Source of the DNA: Shinisaurus crocodilurus
Taxonomy: Eukaryota; Chordata; Lepidosauria; Squamata; Shinisauridae
Assembly: GCA_021292165.1 (NCBI GenBank)
Contig: CM037876.1
Location: 285,298,521-285,362,520 of the forward strand
Direction: 5' to 3'
Length of the DNA stretch: 64,000 bases
A model generated the notes under the pieces. That model ran no database searches. It was not told where the DNA came from and saw only the letters and a program-made list of their open reading frames with translations. How positions within the stretch are numbered: the first letter of the stretch is position 1; the number at the start of each line of letters is the position of its first letter. Made by a program: the position numbers and the translations under genes. Positions 55,784 through 64,000 of the stretch are shown here, piece after piece.

Positions 55784-56285
55784 ATGTTTCTGAGAGAGTG
55801 GCTGGCACTTCCCTGATTCCACAGGTGTTTTGTTCCTTGTTTTTTGCCTTTTTTAAAAAATGAAGGAAGAGAGCAGAACAGCAAAAGCCAGCTTTTCCCA
55901 TGGTTTCTCTGGTGCCTTTGCTAAGCAGCATTGCCATTATAAAGGTGGAGAGCTTTTCACAGTTTCTTAAGCTTATAATCACACCCTACAAAAAGTTTGA
56001 AAAGCAAGACAAAAGATTCTTAGACAGCACATGATCAATGAAAACAGAAAATGCCTATGGAATCCATTGACAATGCAAAGCTCAGGTGGCTTCAACCCAT
56101 GAGGAGGCCTGGCCCACCATTGTAATAAGAGCCATCGTGGCAACTTTTAATACTGATTTCATGTTGAGTTATTAGATGCACTGACTCCTGAGAAGAAAGT
56201 TCTGGAAGAAAATGGATAATGTCCTTTTCAGCTGCTATTTGTTTTTTGTTTTTGTTTTTTAAAGAAAGCAATGAAACTCTAAGGC
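55784..56285 (-). other. FBLN5 3' UTR and downstream flank
   Basis: Non-coding sequence directly after the FBLN5 stop codon. An ATTAAA polyadenylation signal lies on the minus strand at 56146-56151, about 135 bp past the stop. No AATAAA was seen on the minus strand over the next several hundred bases, so the true 3' end is uncertain. The whole stretch is duplicated at 43122-43612. Confidence 0.65.
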
Positions 56286-56447
56286 TTAGAAGGGATACTG
56301 CGACACATATATCCTCAGTCGAATGACGGAGCTTCCTCTGAAGTTGATGACAGTGTTAACAGTGATCATCTCCAGGTCCAACTGAATGTCTCGTGGCCCC
56401 TTCAGAGGACGGGTCAACACTAGAGTGGCACTGATAGGTCCAGTTTG
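56286..56447 (-). CDS. FBLN5: Fibulin-5, last coding exon
   Basis: Encodes the final 53 residues, beginning QTGPISATLVLTRPLKGPRD and ending RGSSVIRLRIYVSQYPF, then TAA at 56288-56286. The YVSQYPF end and the preceding NTVINFRGSS are characteristic of fibulin-5 rather than fibulin-3 or -4. The residues belong to the C-terminal fibulin-type module, which in this family helps bind lysyl oxidase-like enzymes and fibrillin-associated partners during elastic-fibre assembly outside the cell. The acceptor is TTTTCCACACAG just above 56447, in phase 0 with the preceding exon (ATGCGG, then GTGAGT). A conserved ATTAAA lies downstream. No lesion is seen. Confidence 0.97.
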   Translation of the reverse strand, partial: QTGPISATLVLTRPLKGPRDIQLDLEMITVNTVINFRGSSVIRLRIYVSQYPF

Positions 56448-57552
56448 CTGTGTGGAAAACACAAATAGAAGACACTGAGGTTCTCCAAACATGACACAAT
56501 CATCAATAAGGATCTTTAGGGTTGGCCAAGAATGACTATCCACATTTTCATGGGCAACATTTCTTGAGCAGCTGTGGAAATTTACTTAACTTGAAGGTTC
56601 ACCAAATCCTTAGCATAAACATTTACTGGAAATCTTTTGATTTGGGTTTTTGTTTAGTAATTAGATGAATTATGGATTATTTCCACTATAATTTAAATAT
56701 TGTATTTGGGATAAAGTGGGCTACATATCTAAATCAAGGAATTAAGAACCATTTCTGCTGCATCTGTAATTATTATGCAAGCTTCCAGATGCCCTGACTC
56801 CTTATGTTTTTGAAGCATTCATTAATCACCTGTTTTATTTGAGCCCATTGACATGAATTGAAAGGTATTCAGGGAAAGTGCTGAGTAGTAAATAGGCTAA
56901 ATATTCAATGTACAACCTACCTGGAAGACAAAATAAGGTAAACTGCCATCTTGGTCTATTAGAAAATATCCAGAGAAGAACAATATCCTAGTACCTTCAT
57001 TCTGACCAGGTCCCAATTTCACCAACATCAATCCCTTGTTGGGGGAACTATGGGACCTGGGTTCAAACTAGTGGGAAGGATGGGGAGGAAGAATGCAAGA
57101 GGCCCAAAGTAGCATGCAGTGCCTCCAACCCACCTGCACCACATTTCCTGAAATATAGGGGAAGACCAGTAGGCAACTTAATTAAATGGGAAAATAATAA
57201 CTAGGATTATTTAAACAAGTGTAGGAGGAAGAAGCAAGAGGAACAATTTAAATAAATACAACATTTACGGTAAGTCTGTAAAATTCAAAAATAAGAGGGG
57301 ATGGACTCAAAATGCTAATAAAGCATTTTGTGACCTACTAATTTTTATGGATATTTGCAAGATTGTACATGTATCTTGAAAACTATACAGTGCTGGGCTA
57401 TAGAACTATTGACTGACACAGCCGTACTTAAGCAGAACCTTGTTCTAAGTTTTAAACAGCATTAAAAAAGTAAATAAAGATTGTTCTAAAATATATATAT
57501 ATATATTTATGAATTAATAACGTGCAGGTCCCTGTCCCAAAATCCTACTCAC
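56448..57552 (-). other. FBLN5: FBLN5 last intron
   Basis: A 1.1-kb intron bounded by GT and AG. A TA dinucleotide repeat occurs at about 57491-57507. No transposon insertion was recognised, unlike the next intron. Confidence 0.85.
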
Positions 57553-57745
57553 CCGCATGTAGAATTCTCTGCCCTCATTTCCTGATTTGATCTGGAAGAT
57601 GTAATAAGCGCCAGGATAGCGGGATGTTGCTTGCATTTGAAATATATCAGAGGGCACTGAGCGTCCCGACACATCCATGTCTCTGTACAAAATGGTGAAT
57701 GGCTGGTCTCTACACCCAGGATTTTCAGCTGGACATATACAGTGA
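57553..57745 (-). CDS. FBLN5: Fibulin-5, penultimate coding exon
   Basis: A 193-bp exon. Its first base completes a codon begun in the previous exon, and 64 whole codons follow: HCICPAENPGCRDQPFTILY, then a stretch including RSVPSDIFQMQATSRYPGAY and ending GNEGREFYMR. This is the end of the last calcium-binding EGF domain and the start of the C-terminal fibulin module. The acceptor is TTGTTCTGCCAG above 57745 and the donor is CGG followed by GTGAGT below 57553. An ATT microsatellite begins about 19 bp upstream of the acceptor. The conserved cysteines are intact and no frameshift is present. The product is a secreted extracellular-matrix glycoprotein of elastic fibres. Confidence 0.97.
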
Positions 57746-57761
57746 CTGGCAGAACAAAACA

Positions 57762-57763
<2 letters not shown>

Positions 57764-57805
<42 letters not shown>

Positions 57806-57806
57806 G
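57764..57806. repeat. (ATT)n microsatellite at a splice acceptor
   Basis: About 14 ATT units on the plus strand (AAT on the sense strand of FBLN5), lying roughly 19-61 bp upstream of the acceptor at 57745, where the branch point is normally found. Confidence 0.95.
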
Positions 57807-57880
57807 CTATTAAAATCATCATCATTCACAACAAAGAGTCCTGTAGAACCTTGGGCTGCCATCCTAAACATTGGCCTTCC

Positions 57881-57985
57881 CCAGCTTGGTGTCCTCCAGA
57901 TGTGTTGGACTACAACTCCTACCATCCCTGGGAATGATGGACATTTTAGTCCAACATATCTGGAGGGCACCAAGTTACGGAAGGC
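57881..57985. repeat. Foldback MITE, CCTCCAGATG family
   Basis: GGCCTTCCCCAGCTTGGTGT pairs with ACCAAGTTACGGAAGGC at the other end. The inner arms CCTCCAGATGTGTTGGACTA and TAGTCCAACATATCTGGAGG are near-perfect. Related in the inner arms to 22211-22332. Confidence 0.82.
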
Positions 57986-58004
57986 TGCTATATACACAGT
58001 TACG

Positions 58005-58080
58005 TCGGCGTAAATCTCACTTAACTCAATGGGACTTACTCCTGAGTAGACAGACCTAAGTCCCATTGACAGTGTATAGC
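58005..58080. repeat. Short palindromic MITE, GCAATCCTAT family (decayed)
   Basis: AACTCAATGGGACTTACTCC and GACCTAAGTCCCATTGAC retain the family's inner inverted repeats. The ends are lost. Confidence 0.55.
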
Positions 58081-58299
58081 ATAGCACTGTTAAAGATTAA
58101 CAAATTTATTATGGCATGCTTCATGGACTACAGTCCATATCACCATATAATAATTATTATAATTATTCTTGCTATTACTAATATTATTATTGCTATAACT
58201 GATGTTTAGCAAATCTTGCAAGATTTAATTCTTTTTGTATTGCTTATCAATAAACAAGTGGCTATTGGTTGTATTGATACCACTTTCTTGTTTGCTGTT

Positions 58300-58440
58300 G
58301 GTTGTACTGATATTGTTTTAAACCTATTTGGATATTATTTTATTTTATTTTGTATTTCATTGCTATGTAAGTTTTGTAAACTGCCCAGAGGCAGTTGGTT
58401 TTAGGATGATATAAGAATGTTATAAATAAAATAATAAAAT
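58300..58440 (+). repeat. LINE 3'-tail fragment
   Basis: GTAAACTGCCCAGAGGCAGT then ATAAGAATGTTATAAATAAA. Same tail type as 22030-22168. Intronic to FBLN5. Confidence 0.6.
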
Positions 58441-59747
58441 ATTCCAATTGATAATATAAACTCTTTGCTTCCTTGCCTTCATTTTTCTCCATAATCCTAT
58501 GGATAAGGATTATCAACAAATCTGTTTAGTCAATCACCAGTTAGATTAATCAGTTTATAATAAATATTACTGCAACTCAAAGCAGTCAGTATGCCACAGT
58601 TTATCTGACCTAGATTAATACACAGAAATAATTCTGGACTCGTAAATCTTAAATTCACTGCTTGGATCAAGAAAAGGTTTTTTAGATTGTTGGGTCATTT
58701 TATGCTGGGCTGCATATTGTTTTAATAGCTTCTTTCACTGTAAAATATTGGTTTTATATGTGAAAACATATTTTTAATTTTGCAAGCTGTCTAGAGAGGT
58801 CATTCTCCTGTAGGGCAGCCTAATTTACCGGTATTTATGTTTTTACAAAAATAAAGGGGGACATGGGCAAATGCGCTATAAACATCCTTTATGGAACAGC
58901 TCTAATTAACAACTCAACTTTGAAGACATTTGTATGAATTAATCGAATGCAGTTTGACTGACTCCACTTCTAATGACAGCTGCTCTTATTATTTCATAAG
59001 CATTTTTTCTAGCTTAATTGTACATACAGCCGGGTCTCCTGCCATCTGGTGACCTGGCAAGGAATTATATTTTGTCCTGGATAGTTATCATAATATATCA
59101 GCTTACACACATCCACTTGCATCAACTTGTATTTGTTTGACTGAGAGGTCTGTGATTGTATGAGTGGTACAGTGTATGTTGTGGAGCATCAAAGTTCACA
59201 GAGGCTGTTGCGGCTAAGAATGACAAGTTACTGTTTTGACCCAAAATGTTGCTGATGCAAATACATAAACTTCTGAACAGTAACATCTGAACCATCTCAA
59301 ACTGAGATTAGTAATAGTAGTGTTGGTATGGTGATTCTCTAAAGAATTATGGTGTGGCTCATATTGTGGCTCATATTGAGAAAGTTAGACCACAGGTAGC
59401 AGCTTTGAATCAAATTTTAGGTCACTAGGCATTATCCAATCTTGCCCATCTGTGCAAGGAGCCCACCACCTTTCCTGTTCCACATGTGGCTAGCCCCTTA
59501 TGCGAGCTCCGCCGACTTGCCCCATTCCAGAAACTAGTGTTTCCATTCATTTCAGGTTGCCCCCGGAAGCACTAAATCACCGTTGTGCAAGTGGTGGGGG
59601 CCACTTGCGCAACAGAATTGGTGGGTCACCATTGGATACTGTTCCATGTAATGGAGAAGCAGATAAGGAGCCCCTTCAGATATAGAGAAGAGATAAAAGA
59701 ACAGCAGGTGAGGTGAGGTGAGTACACAGGAACATTGACCATCTGGG

Positions 59748-59785
<38 letters not shown>

Positions 59786-60229
59786 TTGCTTGTAAGGACA
59801 ATCCCTGTCAGTCCCAGATGCACTCCTTATATACACTGGCTTTTTGTGGCTTAATATTGGTACCTTAAAACCCTATGCTTTCACCCACAACAGCTAGGAA
59901 AGTGCCGAAAGAGAACGTAAGGGAAAGGGAGAGATGGCTAACTGTCACATTATGAGGGCAGCCATTCCATACTTCATCCATGCTAAGGAGCACCAGCAGG
60001 AAGGGACAAGGAGGGACAATTGGCCCCCTGGGGATGAGCCACAATCTCCAGATTCCCAGCTTTTATTTAAAAAGAAAAAAAGGGGGGGGGGAGGAAGTCT
60101 CTAGCCCTTTTAGAACCCGAGATACGATGCAAAATGTGCAGCCGCTATTCTGCCTATTCATTTTGTGAGAAACTAGTCTGCTCCCACCTTTTACTGTTTT
60201 TAGCCAATGACCTGTGTGTTAAGCCTTTT
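58441..60229. other. No exon; (GT)n microsatellite
   Basis: FBLN5 intron sequence. A further decayed LINE-tail-like stretch may occur at 58730-58855. A GT run lies at 59751-59784. No exon is recognisable. Confidence 0.6.
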
Positions 60230-60930
60230 TCGTGTCTTCCCTGTTGGGCAGTGATTGCAGCCTTGCCCCACGGCTGGAAAGCAACTCACTGGTTCACTTT
60301 AAATCAAAGTGAACTCAGCCAGGGGCCCCTGCCAGGTGGAACAGGGTGGGAAGTCAGTGATTTGCATAGCCACAGTCAGCGAGGGAGCCTGTCATGCTAC
60401 TGCCCATTTGTCTTATGAGGCACAGACTACCAAACTGAGGGCCTAGGAGACTGCAGTGCTGCCTGGCTGGGCCTGCCAGAAACCCAGCCTCACCGCCCTG
60501 TCCAGGTCCACATTCAACCATTTGCATTGCCATTGGCCACTCTCAGCTGAGCTCGATGGAATCCCACTCCCAGGTTTCATTTACTGACCTCCACTGGCTG
60601 GGCCTTGCCCTCCCATGTTGCAGGGAACTGGAGAGTAGAGATAGATGGGCCGGACATGTGCGGCACGAGGCGCTGCTGTTGCTCTCAGAAAATGAATGGA
60701 GCTACTTCGGCACAGAGGAGCCTGGTCATGCTGCTGCCTTCTGCTACCTCTTTGCCTTAAGAGGAGCTGCTCCCATGGTGCTGGTTAAACTTGGGGCACC
60801 CCCCTCTCCTGTGTTCAATTTACTGACCTTCTGTCCTGTCCTGAGCCTTGCCCATGGCTGGAAACTGAAAGTAGAGATAGATGGGGCAGGTGCAGCACAG
60901 CAGCCACTGTTCCTGCTCTCAGAATGATGT
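60230..60930. repeat. Anonymous GC-richer segment with internal duplication
   Basis: The phrase GAGATAGATGGG with surrounding text (TTGCCC, GCTCTCAGAA) occurs twice, at about 60598-60690 and 60850-60925. Open frames across it show no domain. It may be an unclassified repeat within the FBLN5 intron. Confidence 0.4.
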
Positions 60931-61046
60931 CATGACTGGACTCTGGGTGCGTGGGTGGGTGGAGCTGCACCCCCTTGCCCCTATGGGCCTATGGGTACAG
61001 GATACTATGAGGTCATGAAAGATCTACAAGCCACTGTTTGTTTGTT

Positions 61047-61095
61047 TGTTTATTTATTTAATTGCATTTCTACACTACCCAATAGCTGAAGCTCT
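61047..61095 (-). repeat. LINE 3'-tail fragment, inverted
   Basis: TTATTTATTTAATTGCATTT and CTACACTACCCAATAGCTGA are the reverse complement of the LINE tail seen at 24440. Confidence 0.6.
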
Positions 61096-61248
61096 CTGCT
61101 TCATGCTGACAAGAATTTTGTATATTGAAAAATACATTTATAGGAGGGGATGTATGTCATAAGAATTAGATCTCATTTTATTATTTAAGCTACAGGCTGT
61201 GTCACATACTACACAGCAGAAATCCTGGGTTTGCCACTGAGTATGCAC

Positions 61249-62034
61249 CAGGGATGTTGAAGAGTCCTTGGTCTCGAGTCACGAGTCGAGTCACGAGTCT
61301 TTGGACCCGAGTCTCGAGTCCGAGTCCAAGTCCTTGGTTCAAAATGGTGACTCATGAGTCACGAGTCACGAGTCACTCCCAAAGCTGACTCCACGAGTCC
61401 CTATTAAAATCAATGGGGTTTCCCCCCAACAAAATAAGGCTACTTCAGATGTGTGGCTTAAATAAATTCTAGGCACAAGTCAAGTGTGCCTTTTTATTTC
61501 AAAACTCTGCAACTGATTTTGGCAAGAACAGACCAGGCAGACAAACCCAAAATAACCAGGCAGGCAGAGGAGGCAGGGAACCCCAAAGCAGGCAGGCAGA
61601 GGCCTTTGTCTTGGACAATTCAACTGTGGAACTAGTCAAGAAGAGACCAGGCAGGCAGAGGAGGCTGGGAACCCCAAACAGGCAGGCAGAGGCAGCCAAA
61701 CCCAAAATGTCTGACCCTAACCCAACCCCCCCCACAACACATCAATCAAAATAAATCTCAACACATCGTTGGGGCTGCGCTCCTGGTAGCTGTCCATAGT
61801 GGCCGAGCAGCGGCGTGCCTCGCTTCCATGCGCTCTTCACCGGTGATCGCGCTCCTTCTGGCACAGCCAGAAGACTCGTCAACAGCCCAGGGATGTTGAC
61901 GAGTCCTTGGTCTCGAGTCCCGAGTCGAGTCTCGAGTCCCATTAAAAATATTGGGACTCGAGTCCGAGTCGAGTCAGAGGGGGGACTCAGTCCGACTCAT
62001 GAGTCGAGTCCTCGAGTCCGAGTCCCCATCCCTG
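61249..62034. mobile_element. hAT element with GAGTC-array ends (786 bp)
   Basis: Perfect 8-bp duplication, GTATGCAC, at 61241-61248 and 62035-62042. It starts CAGGGATGTTGAAGAGTCCT and ends GAGTCCCCATCCCTG. It shares the left 440 bp, part of the centre and the right 147-bp mini-element (61888-62034) with 45706-48894, but lacks the transposase remnant and the nested hAT. It lies in an FBLN5 intron about 220 bp below an exon. Confidence 0.96.
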
Positions 62035-62262
62035 GTATGCACTGAACAAGCCATGGGATACACATGTTTTCGATCATCTGTTTGTCACATTCTTACATTG
62101 TGTTCACCTAAAAATGGGATATGAGAAGGCTTCCTAAAATCAAGATTGTATAACACAAGGCCGGCAGCAGAAAACGGCTGTTACAATTTGGATAGTGTCC
62201 AAACACAATATAACCCATGAAGAAGATGAATGCCCTCATACTTCCATTAACATATTACTCAC

Positions 62263-62389
62263 TTTTCATTTATCAGGATGTAAGGATCCTCACATCTTAC
62301 TGGGTCTAGGCATTTGAATCCCCCTTGGAAATTGAAACATGTTTGCTGCAAGGTACAGGTGTGGTTCCCAACCTCACATTCATTAATAT
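62263..62389 (-). CDS. FBLN5: Fibulin-5, calcium-binding EGF exon
   Basis: A 127-bp exon that reads (D)INECEVGNHTCTLQQTCFN, then FQGGFKCLDPVRCEDPYILI and NE. It starts in phase 1 (the G of the Asp codon comes from the previous exon) and ends with two bases that join the next exon to make Asn. D-I-N-E-C opens a calcium-binding EGF domain; the Asn/Phe pair around CFNFQGGF is its calcium and hydroxylation region. The acceptor is TTAAATTTTAG and the donor AA followed by GTGAGTAA. Earlier fibulin-5 exons (signal peptide, five further EGF domains) are not in the remaining 1.6 kb and must lie beyond the window. Confidence 0.95.
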
Positions 62390-62524
62390 CTAAAATTTAA
62401 AAAGGTTAAAATATTGGTGTATTAATAAAATGTTAAGTACATTTTTTCAGTTAAAGTGGCACAGAGGACTATTAATATCAATGAAACCTTAAGAGTCCTG
62501 CAAGATACCTCCCTCGGTTGAATG

Positions 62525-62740
62525 CCCAGTATGGTGTAGCAGTTAGAGTATTGGATCTGGACCAAGAGATGTGGGTTCCCCAATCCCCACTCACCATGAA
62601 GCTTACCAAGTGACCTTACACCAGTCAAACTCTCTCAATCTAATATACCTCATAGGGTTGATGTGAGTATAAAATGGAGTGACTGCCATGTATGCAGCCC
62701 TGAAGTCTTTGAAGAAATGGCGGGATATGAGATGGGGAAA
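62525..62740 (+). repeat. Sauria-type SINE, diverged
   Basis: AGTATGGTGTAGCAGTTAGA (head), ACCATGAAGCTTACCAAGTG, CTCATAGGGTTGATGTGAGT and GGCGGGATATGAGATGGGG. An old copy within FBLN5. Confidence 0.78.
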
Positions 62741-63916
62741 AAACAAAACAGCCTCCCATTATGTATGTACAACACATAAAGTGAATACAGTTATGCTTTA
62801 CTTTTATTTTTAGAATGACAAGGAATGTCAAGGAACTTATTAAAACTTGTTATGATAAACTATGCAATAACTTCCCCCCACTCCTTATTTCTTCTTTCGG
62901 GCATTTTTGGTAGTGTGCTCAATGGTGGAGAGGGACAATCATAGCACAGGTTCTTTTCTCCGAGAACTGCCAGCCAAAGAAAGAAAGAAAAAGAAATGAT
63001 TGATTGTATACATGATTGCTTTCTAATTGTCAGTAATGATGGGTTGAGCACGAATGGTGGGAAGATGGCCCATGATAATTGGTGGCTACTACCCAGCCAG
63101 GATACATCTACCAGCCAGGGTGGGACTGGAAAGAGTGTTCTAGAACATATGTGAGTGGCAGAGATAAGACATCCTGCATAGATGCAATTTGCTGAGCAAG
63201 GAAAGAAAATTTCATAAGAAGAAGAGGCCTTGGATGATCCAAGTGGATACTGGTCGCTTGGGGGGGGGGGGAGAATGATGTTACTTTAATGACTAGTGCT
63301 GTCTGTTTCAGTGCTGACTTGCTCCTCCATGTATTTAAAAAAAAAAAAAAAAAGGCCAAACACCCAACTATTATGAAAATGTCATAATTCTCCAAGTGCT
63401 CTCTCCTATCAAAAGGAAATTAAACCATAGCAGCTGCACTTGGAATTTCTTGTCACTTGGACAGTGGAGAGTACCTAACAATACATAGTTTCAGGATACC
63501 AGAATCTGGCAGCACTAAGGCCAACACAGAATTGTCCTCAGCTAATTCCATTTTATGTGTATTCCTAAGCTTTGAAGAATGTGTGTTAACATGGCAATCA
63601 GATGGTGGATAGAAGTGGGTAGTCATCTTGAAAAAATATATGGGGTAATCACACACTACAAGCTGATCTTGAAATGTATTTGCACTTTTCTTCTTGTGCA
63701 GAGAGAGGCACAAGGCAACAAAGCAAGTGCATGACTAAAGTCCCTTTGAAGTTTCCTCACATTTGATAGAGTTTTTAGATACTTCCCACACTTCTAGAAT
63801 GGTGAGCAGCAGTCCTTGGAAAGCTGGCTACAGCAGTATATAAGTGGTTGGAAAAGGGACCTTGGACGATCCAAATAGATGCTGCTTGCTTTTGTGGGGA
63901 AATGATGTTGCTTTAA
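62741..63916. other. No exon recognised
   Basis: FBLN5 intron. Two similar segments occur at about 63226-63300 and 63853-63920 (CCTTGGATGATCCAAGTGGA versus CCTTGGACGATCCAAATAGA, each followed by AATGATGTT). An A run lies at 63337-63353. Confidence 0.55.
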
Positions 63917-63998
63917 GGTGCAATCCTATGCAAGTTTACACACACAAAAAAAGCCCACAACTCCCAGCATGCCCCAGCCAGCTGTTAGGATTGCACCC
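63917..63998. repeat. Foldback MITE with GGATTGCACC ends
   Basis: GGTGCAATCCTATGCA at the left and TTAGGATTGCACC at the right are inverted repeats. The centre CACAACTCCCAGCATGCCCC matches the centre of 24563-24694. Confidence 0.75.
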
Positions 63999-64000
63999 TT

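Noticed and set aside
1..64000. A new defence, CRISPR-like or biosynthetic system
   Set aside because: The window is vertebrate DNA dominated by transposable elements with one host gene. No regularly spaced repeats with unique spacers and no gene cluster are present.

Overview
This window is vertebrate nuclear DNA, almost certainly from a squamate reptile, probably a lizard. The evidence is the repeat mix: several tRNA-derived SINEs of the Sauria type, tRNA-Ala-headed SINEs, CR1, L2 and L1 LINE fragments, an RTE-like LINE, Tc1 and Tigger-like DNA transposons, and an unusually rich set of hAT elements whose 8-bp target-site duplications (TSDs) can be read directly. There is no prokaryotic gene organisation, operon, CRISPR array or tRNA/rRNA gene.

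Only one host protein-coding gene can be read with certainty. The last three coding exons of fibulin-5 (FBLN5) lie on the minus strand at 62263-62389 (calcium-binding EGF domain), 57553-57745 and 56286-56447 (C-terminal fibulin module and stop codon). All three have matching splice sites and compatible phases. The 3' UTR follows below 56286. About 30 kb further downstream, at roughly 25.8-26.9 kb, is a CpG-rich island with a strong minus-strand splice donor. It looks like the first exon and promoter of the next minus-strand gene. Human gene order (FBLN5 followed by TC2N on the same strand) makes TC2N the natural candidate, but no TC2N coding exon could be read here.

Layout: 1-25.7 kb is repeat-rich and would be intron 1 or flank of the gene starting at the island. 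It holds a Tc1 element broken by a hAT element, a CR1 fragment carrying a solo LTR and two Tigger-like MITEs, and two adjacent solo LTRs at 14.1-16.1 kb. The CpG island follows at 25.8-26.9 kb. The stretch 27-56 kb is intergenic: a 5S-rRNA-headed SINE, a complete 923-bp hAT, a nearly full-length 4-kb LINE with a C-terminal zinc finger, an L2 LINE split by a young L1 insertion, a 3.2-kb hAT with a second 2.2-kb hAT inside it, and a CR1 fragment split by an L1 fragment. The last part, 56-64 kb, is the 3' end of FBLN5 with repeats in its introns.

The observations most worth a second look are these: (i) a composite hAT family whose ends are dense GAGTC/GACTC arrays and whose right end carries a complete 147-bp mini-element, present at two loci with different TSDs; (ii) a copy of the FBLN5 3' UTR about 12.7 kb downstream of the gene, starting at the last codons and bordered by a T tract; (iii) a nearly intact LINE with no ATG at the start of its open frame; (iv) a 5S-headed SINE; and (v) several long palindromes. 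I found no evidence of a new defence or enzymatic system.
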